Shown here: one piece after another, positions 1-5,892 of the stretch
How the letters are laid out: each line of letters begins with the position of its first letter
How positions within the stretch are numbered: the stretch's first letter is position 1
Assembly (NCBI GenBank): GCA_016840185.1
Contig: JAEOSV010000302.1
Coordinates: forward strand, 1 to 5,892
Origin: Candidatus Hermodarchaeota archaeon
GTDB lineage: Archaea > Asgardarchaeota > Hermodarchaeia > Hermodarchaeales > Hermodarchaeaceae
Length of the DNA: 5,892 nucleotides
Direction: 5' to 3'
Translations under genes and position numbers: made by a program
Notes under the pieces: generated by a model
What the model was told of the DNA's origin: nothing
The model's input: only the letters and a program-made list of their open reading frames with translations
Databases searched by the model: none

Positions 1-1708
1 CCAACGCCTTCAACAGCTCAAAGAAACAACCTGGGACATAATCATTATTGGAGGTGGGATAAATGGAGCTGGAGTTGCCTTTGAAGCTGCATATCGGGGA
101 CTAACCGTTGCCATTCTTGATCAGGATGACTTCGCATTTGGGACATCGAGTCGATCTACGAAGCTAGCGCATGGCGGGTTCCGTTATATCGCCAAACGGG
201 AATTTGGGCTAGTCCGAGAAGCAACGACTGAACGAAATTGGCTCCGGGAAAAAGGATTACCTCATTTGACACGACCAACTCGTTTTCTTTACCCAATCCT
301 TTCTGCTGGTATGATAGATGGACAGGAGCTTCCGAAAAGTTGGAGTTATCGAGCTGTTAGATTGGGCGCGTTTTTGTATGATTTTCTGAATTCTTTTCGA
401 AGCCATAAGAGAGCAAGAGGGGCCAAAAATATTGAAGAGCTCAAGGAATTTGAACCCCTTTTGGACACTTCTCGCTTGAAGGGGGCGGTTATTTGGTATG
501 ATTCTAACATCGACGATGGGCGGCTCGTAATCGAAACCATCAAAGAAGCTGCTTTTACAGGGAAAGCCTTACCCATGAATTATATCCGTGTTGTCGGCTT
601 CACTCACGATTCAAAGGGGAGAATTAGTGGAGTTGAAGCCACTGATGTCCATGACATTGAATCTACAAAATTTCAAGTGAAAGGAAGAGTAGTCATCAAC
701 ACAGCAGGAGTTTGGGCAGACACAGTTCTGTCATTAAATGACGAAAATGCAGAGAAAGTAATTCGTCCAACGAAGGGTGTTCACCTAACATTCCATCGGA
801 AGGATTTCCCGATTAATGATACGATTGCCATAAACTCAATTGATGACCGGCGGTTCTTCTTTGCGATTCGACGTAACGAGTGGGTCCTTGTTGGGACCAC
901 GGATACCGATTATTCAGGAGACCCAGTGGAAGCCTATTGCACCCGTGAGGATGCGGATTATCTGCGAAAAACGATTAGGATTCTGTTTCCCAAGGCAAAA
1001 ATCGATGACAAATACATTCACGGAACCTATGCGGGTCTACGGCCTCTTGTGGCAGAAATTGGTAAACCAGAAAGTGATGTCTCCCGAAAGCACACGGTGC
1101 TTGAACGGGATGATGGACTCTATAGCCTTCTTGGAGGGAAACTCACTACTTTCCGAAAAATGGCAGAAGATCTTTTGCTAAACCATATTCGAAAAGCACG
1201 AACACTTCTTGATTTGCCCAAATTTTCAGGTAAGAAAAATCTTACTAAAATTACATATGCAATTGCGCTTACAAAACTAGAGTGGAACTCCCTCCCTGAG
1301 GTGACGAATTCGACCCTTTCCCCATACATTCTCAATCACCTCTATCAACAGTATGGTCGGGGGGGTAGAACTATCCTTCATACTATCAAAAAGGAGCCAG
1401 GATTAGCAAACCGCATTTTGGATGTCCCTGAGTACCCCATCGAAGTTGCACCCTGGATAGAAGCAGAAGTGGATTATGTAACACGCCATGAAGCCCCTCT
1501 TCGCATCGAAGACGTACTCTGTCGACGGATGGAAATTTGTTGGTTAGTTCGCCCTGAATATCAAGGCAAAATTGCTCAAACAGTCGTGAACCGAATGGGC
1601 AAAATCCTAGGATGGTCTTCTAAAACCAAACGGGAAGAAATTACACGCTATTTGGAATATATTCGAAAGAACAGCTTCTTTTTCGAAGGAAAAATTCCGA
1701 TAAACTGA
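1..1708 (+). CDS. glpD: FAD-dependent glycerol-3-phosphate dehydrogenase, GlpD type (5' partial)
   Basis: Predicted to oxidise sn-glycerol-3-phosphate to dihydroxyacetone phosphate, passing electrons through FAD to a membrane or soluble acceptor. The frame is open to the left edge (first whole codon at base 2), giving 568 visible residues. As GlpD proteins usually have about 500-560, probably only a short N-terminal piece is missing. In order: FAD-binding Rossmann motif GGGINGAG (visible residues 17-24), the acidic end of the next strand (D40), the family signature GTSSRSTKLAHGG (47-59), YDSNIDDGRL (166-175), NTAGVWAD (233-240), GTTDTDY (298-304), YAGLRP (343-348) and GGKLTTFRKMA (378-388). 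A C-terminal helical DAO_C-like domain follows (about 488-550, with EAEVDYVTRHEA). It lacks the Cys-rich [2Fe-2S] tail of anaerobic GlpA, so GlpD fits better; a GlpO-type oxidase cannot be excluded. The TTG at 266 is internal, because conserved FAD motifs lie upstream of it. An 83-base gap precedes the next gene. Confidence 0.93.
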   Translation, partial: QRLQQLKETTWDIIIIGGGINGAGVAFEAAYRGLTVAILDQDDFAFGTSSRSTKLAHGGFRYIAKREFGLVREATTERNWLREKGLPHLTRPTRFLYPILSAGMIDGQELPKSWSYRAVRLGAFLYDFLNSFRSHKRARGAKNIEELKEFEPLLDTSRLKGAVIWYDSNIDDGRLVIETIKEAAFTGKALPMNYIRVVGFTHDSKGRISGVEATDVHDIESTKFQVKGRVVINTAGVWADTVLSLNDENAEKVIRPTKGVHLTFHRKDFPINDTIAINSIDDRRFFFAIRRNEWVLVGTTDTDYSGDPVEAYCTREDADYLRKTIRILFPKAKIDDKYIHGTYAGLRPLVAEIGKPESDVSRKHTVLERDDGLYSLLGGKLTTFRKMAEDLLLNHIRKARTLLDLPKFSGKKNLTKITYAIALTKLEWNSLPEVTNSTLSPYILNHLYQQYGRGGRTILHTIKKEPGLANRILDVPEYPIEVAPWIEAEVDYVTRHEAPLRIEDVLCRRMEICWLVRPEYQGKIAQTVVNRMGKILGWSSKTKREEITRYLEYIRKNSFFFEGKIPIN

Positions 1709-1791
1709 ATGCACAACCCAAAGATACTGTTTCATCTGAACCCCACAACTTTTTGAGGTTAAGACGCCGACCTAGACAAGAGCGATCCGTT

Positions 1792-2379
1792 ATGGCATCC
1801 CAATCTTGGTTCCGCACAGACCGAAAATGGATTCTATTCACAATATTTCTATTCATCATAGCATCAGCCGCACACATCTGGATACAACTTACCGGTGGAT
1901 ATAGTGCAGGCGCGTACCTTGACATGATTCCCCATTTTCTCTTCGGAGCGGCAATTTGCGCATTTATTCTGAACTTTAACCTGTCCCGATCTTGGAAAAA
2001 AGTTCTACCGATTGTCCCCCCACTTTTGCTGATCATTCTTCCAGCCATCCTCTACACGTTGGCGGTCGCCTTTGCTTGGGAAATCTTTGAGGAATTCCTC
2101 TCCATCTTCTTTCCATGGATCGGTATTTACTCAAATTTCTGGTGGAACGGTGTCCGTGACATTATCATGGGTCTTCTAGGAGCCACGGTTGCAGCAGGGT
2201 TATACCTGTGGCACTTCCCCACCATTTTAGAGAAACAGGATGTAATTGAAAGAACGAAGCCCAAGACTCATGACGTAGGTTACATACCAGGCAAATCGTC
2301 AATGCCCTACTGTGAGAACTGTGGATCAGTAATAGAACCAGGTTCAAAACATTGCTCTAATTGTGGACATAAACTCTAA
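1792..2379 (+). CDS. Four-helix membrane protein (YjdF/VanZ-like pattern) with C-terminal zinc ribbon
   Basis: Function unknown. The 195-residue protein has about four hydrophobic segments (roughly residues 13-32, 43-62, 74-99 and 122-141) followed by a polar linker and a zinc ribbon, C174-x2-C177 and C188-x2-C191. Charged residues sit in or beside the helices: D44 and H48 in DMIPHFLFG, acidic residues in WEIFEEF (96-102) and D123 in NGVRDIIMGLLGA. That D..HF..G / E..E / D...GLLGA pattern resembles DUF2238 (YjdF) and VanZ-like proteins, an assignment from memory of the pattern rather than a search. The ATG at 1792 is chosen because it begins just before the first helix. An in-frame TTG at 1753 would add 13 mostly basic residues and has no ribosome site. 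No clear ribosome site precedes 1792 either, so the start is uncertain. It probably shares transcription with its + strand neighbours (gaps of 83 and 81 bases). Confidence 0.8.
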   Translation: MASQSWFRTDRKWILFTIFLFIIASAAHIWIQLTGGYSAGAYLDMIPHFLFGAAICAFILNFNLSRSWKKVLPIVPPLLLIILPAILYTLAVAFAWEIFEEFLSIFFPWIGIYSNFWWNGVRDIIMGLLGATVAAGLYLWHFPTILEKQDVIERTKPKTHDVGYIPGKSSMPYCENCGSVIEPGSKHCSNCGHKL

Positions 2380-2432
2380 TTCTTGGCTCCTAGAATTTGT
2401 GGCGGGAACATAAGATATTCAAGGAATAATCG

Positions 2433-2440
2433 TTTATGTA
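2433..2440 (+). promoter_or_regulatory. Possible archaeal TATA box before the iron-sulfur gene
   Basis: TTTATGTA is centred about 25 bases upstream of the ATG at 2461, the spacing expected for an archaeal TATA element giving a transcript that starts at or next to the start codon. It lies in the 81-base gap after the membrane-protein gene. It is a single imperfect match in moderately AT-rich DNA, and no strong BRE is visible, so it is only a candidate. If real, the iron-sulfur gene could be transcribed independently of glpD. Confidence 0.27.
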
Positions 2441-2450
2441 AGCCGAACCT

Positions 2451-2455
2451 GGTGA
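2451..2455 (+). promoter_or_regulatory. Ribosome-binding site GGTGA for the iron-sulfur gene
   Basis: GGTGA matches part of the AGGAGGTGAT complement of the 16S rRNA 3' end and sits five bases before the ATG at 2461. This site decides the start: the same frame runs back to a TTG at 2383, but that would add 26 residues of no recognisable character and has no such site. Confidence 0.6.
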
Positions 2456-2460
2456 GACCC

Positions 2461-3546
2461 ATGAATAGTGATACAGTGTATGAACGCCTACGAGAGCATC
2501 TGGACAATCTACCAGTTGGTTACCCAAAAACCGAATCAGGAGTGGAAATTCGTATTCTCAAACGTCTTTTCACCGAAGAAGAGGCTGAAATGGCCACCCA
2601 CCTCACCTATATTCCCGAAACAGCCGAGCAAATTGCTCAACGGGCCAATTGGGAAGTCGAGGAGATTAAACCCCTGCTAGAGCGCTTAGCCGATAAGGGG
2701 TTAATTTTTCGTTCCCATAAAAGAGGAATTACCCAATATCGTGCTGAATGGTTTGCCATTGGAATCTATGAACATCAAGTCAAAAACATGACAAAAGAGT
2801 TGGCTGAGGATTTTGAGCAGTATTTGGATGAAGCTCTTCGAGAGGAGCTCGTTGCATCCGCTGACCCACCTCAACTCAGAGTCATCCCTGTGCACGCTAG
2901 CTTGTCCCCCACAATGGGAGTTCTGCCCTATGAAGATGCCCGCGAAATCGTAAAGAAACAGAGTAAAATCGCCATTGCACCTTGCATTTGTCGTATTGAA
3001 AAACGGGCTCTTGGTGAAGAATGTGACAAACCTGACGAGGTATGTATGATTTTCTCTACCGGCGCATATTACTACATTGAAAACGGATATGGTCGTGAAA
3101 TTACTTCTAATGAAGCACTAAAAATTCTTGACCAGGCACACGATGTAGGGCTTGTCTGTAGCCCCAGTAACGATCAAAAAGGCTTCGTTATTTGTAATTG
3201 CTGTGGTTGTTGTTGTGAGATTCTGAGTAGTTTGAAGAAAATACCCAAGCCCAGTTCTATCGTTGCAAGTAACTATTTTACTGAGGTTGATGCAGACAGT
3301 TGTACAGGTTGTGAAACCTGTCTTGATCGATGTCAAATGGATGCCATTACTATGGAGGGGGGCATTGCAACAATTGACTTAGATTATTGCATTGGTTGTG
3401 GATTATGTGTCACTACCTGTCCTTCAGAGGCTTTGGCTTTGAAAAGAAAAGAAGAACCCGAAGTTATTGTTCCTCCTGCGAATGCTTTTGAGCTTTACCG
3501 TGAAATCGGAGAAAAACGGATTCAACGTAAGTCTGCAGATTCTTAG
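2461..3546 (+). CDS. Winged-helix / Cys-rich / 2x[4Fe-4S] ferredoxin fusion protein
   Basis: A 361-residue protein with 19 cysteines, all after residue 170. Residues about 28-98 look like a winged helix-turn-helix (PETAEQIAQRANWEVEEIKPLLERLADKGLI, shown here only as the PETAEQIAQ...LADKGLI core). Residues 100-170 are helical and polar. A Cys-rich domain follows, with C175-x-C177, C188, C195, C233 and a dense CNCCGCCC cluster (245-252). The C-terminus has two classical [4Fe-4S] motifs: C281/284/287/291 and C310/313/316/320, the latter ending in Cys-Pro. No signal peptide or membrane segment is seen, so it is probably cytoplasmic. The layout is familiar from annotated '4Fe-4S binding proteins' of archaea and anaerobic bacteria whose role is not established. 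It may be an electron carrier, or a regulator in which the clusters sense redox state and the winged helix binds DNA. A hairpin terminator follows 60 bases after the stop. Confidence 0.9.
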   Translation: MNSDTVYERLREHLDNLPVGYPKTESGVEIRILKRLFTEEEAEMATHLTYIPETAEQIAQRANWEVEEIKPLLERLADKGLIFRSHKRGITQYRAEWFAIGIYEHQVKNMTKELAEDFEQYLDEALREELVASADPPQLRVIPVHASLSPTMGVLPYEDAREIVKKQSKIAIAPCICRIEKRALGEECDKPDEVCMIFSTGAYYYIENGYGREITSNEALKILDQAHDVGLVCSPSNDQKGFVICNCCGCCCEILSSLKKIPKPSSIVASNYFTEVDADSCTGCETCLDRCQMDAITMEGGIATIDLDYCIGCGLCVTTCPSEALALKRKEEPEVIVPPANAFELYREIGEKRIQRKSADS

Positions 3547-3591
3547 CAGTGGAAATCCTGTTGAGTTAAATTGCTATTCACCAATTGAGGG

Positions 3592-3617
3592 AAAATAAAA
3601 GAGAGAGGGAAGCCCTC
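3592..3617 (-). terminator. Terminator of the acyl-CoA synthetase gene
   Basis: On the minus strand, just after the TAA at 3623-3625, the RNA would fold GAGGG-CTT-CCCTC (3617-3605) and then run into a pyrimidine- and T-rich tail, TCTCTTTTATTTT. The left-hand T-rich tail and the shared stem suggest this is the minus-strand side of a two-way terminator with the + strand element that overlaps it. Confidence 0.55.
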
Positions 3618-3649
3618 GAAAATTAACTGACGGAGGGTTCCCATTTTTT
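3607..3649 (+). terminator. Hairpin plus T-run terminating the + strand genes
   Basis: The arms GGGAAGCCCTCG (3607-3618) and CGGAGGGTTCCC (3631-3642) pair with one bulged G on each side: GGGAA:TTCCC, CCCT:AGGG and CG:CG, around a 12-base loop. Six Ts follow at 3644-3649. This is the form of an intrinsic terminator, 60 bases after the stop of the iron-sulfur gene. The right arm and T-run lie inside the last codons of the opposing acyl-CoA synthetase gene. Confidence 0.6.
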
Positions 3650-5404
3650 GCCTCTTTTGGCTATTTCTTCATCACGTAGAATCCGGCGGAGAACCTTTCC
3701 AACCGCACTTTGCGGTAGTGCATCACGAAACTCTACAGATGTGGGGCGTTTATAACCAGCCATCTTATCTTTCGACCACTTGATGATTTCTTCTTCAGTC
3801 GCAGTTTGACCGGGTGCAAGAACAACATACGCCTTGACAGTTTCGTTACTGGGGTCATCCTCACGAGGCATTCCAATAACAGCCGCTAATTGAATCTTTG
3901 GATGTTCTGTTAGGATTTCCTCAATTTCTGCCGGCCAAGCCTTTAGTCCACTGACGTTGATCATGTCTTTCTTGCGATCGGTGATGACGAGGTATCCTTC
4001 TTTGTCAAAGTGTCCAATGTCACCGGAAAAGAAGTAGCGCTTGCCACCAATGGTTCTTATGGCTTCAGCGGTTTCTTTTTCTTTCTGCCAGTAGCCTTTC
4101 ATGACTTGTGGTCCATGAATTGCCACTTCCCCATCTTCTCCGGTCTTGAGCTCTTTCTTACCTTTATCAATGTCGAAGATTTTGATGATTGTATCAGGCA
4201 TTGGGAATCCAACGGCACCGAATTTTCGTTGCCGTTTATTGCTAGGGTCAGCGGATGCTAGTGGAGAAGTTTCTGTGAGACCATAGCCTTCAAAGATGGT
4301 TCCGCCAGAGACCGCTTCAAAGGTTTTCGCCGTGGCGGGAGGTAGCGGTGCTGCTCCTGACGCACAGGCTTTCAGGCTGCTAAGGTCATATTTTCCTACA
4401 TTGGGATGATAGGCAATACCGGCGTACATGGCGGGAACAGAGTGTAGAAAAGTTACTTTGTAGTCTTGAATTGCTGCAAGGAGATCCGTAAGTGGTGGTT
4501 TTCCGGCTCGGGGATCAGGGACACAAATGAGTTTACTTTGCTGGTATGCAGATGCAATCATTGTCAACGTCAGTCCATAGCTGTGATACCATGGAAGTGC
4601 ACCAATGTACACTTCATTCCCAATATCAACTGGAACTGCAGGACCACCTTGATCAGGTTCAAGCCAAATCCATTCATTATATTGGAGAACATTAGCATAC
4701 AGGTTGTGGTGTGTTAGCATCGCACCTTTAGGAACGCCAGTTGTTCCGCCAGTGTATAAAATCAAAGCAATGTCTTCGGTTGGTTTGATTTTGACTTGGG
4801 GTGGGTCTGGCGCGTAGTTTGCCATGATTTCATCGTATTGAATGGTAATTCCTTCCTCGTAGTAGGGACTTTTGGGGATTTTCCCAAAGAGTCCGCCAAT
4901 GATAGCTTTGAATTTGGGAAGCCATGCCTTGATGCTGCAGATGATGACTTGATTAACTTTGGTTCCTTTGACAGCTTCATAGCAGGTTGGAGTCATTTCA
5001 GGATGGTCAATGCAGAAGACCGTTTTTGCTCCTGAGTCTTCTAGCTGGTGCTTCAATTCAGGGGCCTTGTAACGTGGATTACAAGTTACTACAACGGCTC
5101 CAGCCTTTAAGATGCCAAAGAAGATTGGTGGGTAGTGTGGTAGATTAGGGAGAAAGAGTGCCACTCGATCGCCCTTCTTTATGCCGTTACTGCGAAGATA
5201 ATTGGCGATGCGGTTAGCACTTTCAAGGACCTCGTTGTAAGTTCGTTCAGTATAGAAGATAGTATAGGTTTTCTCTCCGCCTTCTTTAGCGGCTTTGTCA
5301 AGAATTGCGAAGAGGGGTTCCTTTGGATAGTCTAGGGATTTTCGTACGTTTTCAGGCCAGTTATGTTTGTGCCAGAGCATTTCTTTCATGTTTTTTTGCT
5401 CCAT
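3623..5404 (-). CDS. Long-chain-type acyl-CoA synthetase (AMP-forming, ANL superfamily)
   Basis: Predicted to activate a carboxylic acid, probably a medium- or long-chain fatty acid, to its acyl-CoA using ATP and CoA through an acyl-adenylate. The 593-residue length suits FadD-like enzymes. Visible motifs: the phosphate loop YTGGTTGVPKG (217-227), GALPWYHSYG (268-277), GYGLTETSP (373-381), the GDIGHFDKEGYLVITDRKKDMI block (461-482, with the hinge at D476-R477), VSGLKAWPAEIEE (484-496) and the C-terminal catalytic lysine K570 in AVGKVLRR. All key residues are present. Substrate chain length cannot be told from motifs. No signal peptide or membrane helix is seen, so it is cytoplasmic. The start may be M1 at 5404 or M6 at 5389; only the latter has a well-spaced GGAG. 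It lies 103 bases downstream of the alkylation-repair gene and converges with the iron-sulfur gene. The symbol fadD would be reasonable but is withheld because the substrate is unproven. Confidence 0.93.
   Translation of the reverse strand: MEQKNMKEMLWHKHNWPENVRKSLDYPKEPLFAILDKAAKEGGEKTYTIFYTERTYNEVLESANRIANYLRSNGIKKGDRVALFLPNLPHYPPIFFGILKAGAVVVTCNPRYKAPELKHQLEDSGAKTVFCIDHPEMTPTCYEAVKGTKVNQVIICSIKAWLPKFKAIIGGLFGKIPKSPYYEEGITIQYDEIMANYAPDPPQVKIKPTEDIALILYTGGTTGVPKGAMLTHHNLYANVLQYNEWIWLEPDQGGPAVPVDIGNEVYIGALPWYHSYGLTLTMIASAYQQSKLICVPDPRAGKPPLTDLLAAIQDYKVTFLHSVPAMYAGIAYHPNVGKYDLSSLKACASGAAPLPPATAKTFEAVSGGTIFEGYGLTETSPLASADPSNKRQRKFGAVGFPMPDTIIKIFDIDKGKKELKTGEDGEVAIHGPQVMKGYWQKEKETAEAIRTIGGKRYFFSGDIGHFDKEGYLVITDRKKDMINVSGLKAWPAEIEEILTEHPKIQLAAVIGMPREDDPSNETVKAYVVLAPGQTATEEEIIKWSKDKMAGYKRPTSVEFRDALPQSAVGKVLRRILRDEEIAKRGKKWEPSVS
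5399..5402 (-). promoter_or_regulatory. Ribosome-binding site GGAG favouring the second ATG of the acyl-CoA synthetase
   Basis: On the minus strand the gene begins ATGGAGCAAAAAAACATG. The GGAG lies nine bases before the second ATG (5389-5387) but overlaps the first (5404-5402), which has no ribosome site upstream. Initiation at 5389 would shorten the protein by five residues. The first ATG could still be used by a leaderless transcript. Confidence 0.4.
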
Positions 5405-5473
5405 TTAGTTAGTTGGTAATAGACGAGTATCCGTTATTGTGAAGTTCTTATTGAATTACCTTTTGGCAGAGTG

Positions 5474-5490
5474 AAAAAAATCGACAAAAA
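5474..5490 (-). terminator. T-tract terminator candidate after the alkylation-repair gene
   Basis: Reading the minus strand from 18 bases past the TGA at 5510-5508, there are two T runs in a short near-repeat, TTTTTGTCGATTTTTTT (T5 then T7), with no stem-loop before them. Such T-rich stretches without a hairpin are the usual form of archaeal intrinsic termination. The rest of the 103-base gap up to 5405 holds no convincing TATA box for the acyl-CoA synthetase gene. Confidence 0.4.
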
Positions 5491-5507
5491 TCAATAGGGT
5501 GCACTTC

Positions 5508-5892
5508 TCAAAGTTTTCGGCTCCCTTCCCGATAGGCTACCCGATTCATTTTCGCCTGATGTTCACGAATAAACTCTCTTACTAGCTCAGGTTCATGCGA
5601 ACTCAATTGGCGGAGCACCCAACCGACCGCCTTCGCCACAAAAAATTCTGAGTCACCAATATGGGGGGTTACCGCTGTTAGTATCCAGGATCCGTATTCC
5701 TTTCGGTACTGTCCTCGCATACACAATTCTAGAAAAGGCACGATTGCCATTCGGCGTCGCCAGAAATTGTCATTTTTTCCCCATTTATTCAATTTTGTAC
5801 GGAGTTTTGGATTCACAATCATTTGTTTCCCTACAACCCAAGCTAAGGGATCAGTGAGGGCCCATGTGTCAATGTCGTCAATCCATGCATCA
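5508..5892 (-). CDS. DNA alkylation repair protein, AlkD-like HEAT-repeat glycosylase (5' partial)
   Basis: Predicted to remove alkylated bases such as 3- and 7-methylpurines from DNA. The frame is open to the right edge (last whole codon ends at 5891), leaving 127 C-terminal residues of a protein usually around 220-240. The ATG at 5822 is therefore internal, because family-like sequence continues upstream (DDIDTWALTDPLAWVVGKQ). Visible family features: the W-x-LTD block (visible residues 10-14), whose aspartate aligns with the active-site Asp of AlkD; the NFWRRRMAIVPFL helix (42-54), with the conserved arginine; and FFVAKAVGWVLRQLSSHEPELVREFI (83-108), with the conserved tryptophan W91. The residue matches come from memory of the Bacillus cereus AlkD family, not an alignment. 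It is soluble, with helical HEAT-like repeats. It reads toward the acyl-CoA synthetase gene, 103 bases away with a T-tract between, so the two are probably not cotranscribed. Confidence 0.85.
   Translation of the reverse strand, partial: DAWIDDIDTWALTDPLAWVVGKQMIVNPKLRTKLNKWGKNDNFWRRRMAIVPFLELCMRGQYRKEYGSWILTAVTPHIGDSEFFVAKAVGWVLRQLSSHEPELVREFIREHQAKMNRVAYREGSRKL

Noticed and set aside
266..268. TTG as a start for the glycerol-3-phosphate dehydrogenase
   Set aside because: The same frame continues upstream without a stop to the window edge and encodes the FAD-binding GGGINGAG and GTSSRSTKLAHGG motifs, so the gene is cut by the edge and does not start here.
1359..1365. Run of seven Gs in the glycerol-3-phosphate dehydrogenase gene, a possible slippage or phase-variation site
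   Set aside because: The frame is intact across it and the C-terminal domain follows normally. A single G7 falls within YGRGGRT codons and needs no special explanation.
1709..1791. Search for a promoter or small gene between glpD and the membrane-protein gene
   Set aside because: No convincing TATA box, hairpin or coding signal was seen. A short T run at 1751-1754 and a GAGGT at 1755-1759 are not placed to serve a start codon.
1641..2048. Minus-strand open frame of 135 codons across the glpD/membrane-gene junction
   Set aside because: It overlaps two well-supported + strand genes, has no recognisable domain, and its sequence is the antisense shadow of their codons.
2378..2397. Inverted repeat AATTCT...AGAATT over the stop of the membrane-protein gene
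   Set aside because: Only six AT-rich pairs with an eight-base loop and no T-run afterwards, so it is too weak to call a terminator or operator.
2383..2460. N-terminal extension of the iron-sulfur protein from a TTG
   Set aside because: The extra 26 residues have no recognisable character, there is no ribosome site before the TTG, and GGTGA sits correctly before the ATG at 2461.
4796..5035. Plus-strand open frames inside the acyl-CoA synthetase gene
   Set aside because: They lie entirely antisense to strongly conserved ANL-family sequence, show no motifs and lack ribosome sites.

Overview
The window looks like ordinary chromosomal DNA from a heterotrophic, probably anaerobic prokaryote, most likely an archaeon. 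An Asgard-type lineage would fit, but this cannot be proven from 5.9 kb. The archaeal reading rests on a short zinc ribbon at the C-terminus of a membrane protein, a GGTGA ribosome-binding site, a T-tract (stem-free) terminator candidate, and a winged-helix/Cys-rich/ferredoxin fusion of the kind found in archaea and anaerobic bacteria. No rRNA, tRNA, CRISPR array, insertion sequence or phage gene was seen.

Layout: three genes on the + strand converge on two genes on the - strand. On + are an FAD-dependent glycerol-3-phosphate dehydrogenase (GlpD type, cut by the left edge), a four-helix membrane protein with a C-terminal zinc ribbon, and a 361-residue iron-sulfur protein. The iron-sulfur protein has an N-terminal winged helix, a Cys-rich middle domain and two [4Fe-4S] ferredoxin motifs. 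On -, reading inward from the right edge, are the C-terminal part of an AlkD-like DNA alkylation-repair glycosylase and a long-chain-type acyl-CoA synthetase. The two sets meet at a hairpin with a T-run on each side, which looks like a bidirectional terminator and partly overlaps the end of the acyl-CoA synthetase gene.

How the genes may work together: the dehydrogenase would oxidise sn-glycerol-3-phosphate to dihydroxyacetone phosphate, and the synthetase would activate free fatty acids. Together they cover both halves of ester-lipid breakdown, although they are divergent in strand and not one operon. The Cys-rich iron-sulfur protein lies two genes downstream of the dehydrogenase and could be an electron carrier or redox-responsive regulator. 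A link to the dehydrogenase is only a hypothesis. The alkylation-repair gene appears unrelated. No clearly new system is demonstrated. The most interesting object is the winged-helix/Cys-rich/ferredoxin fusion.
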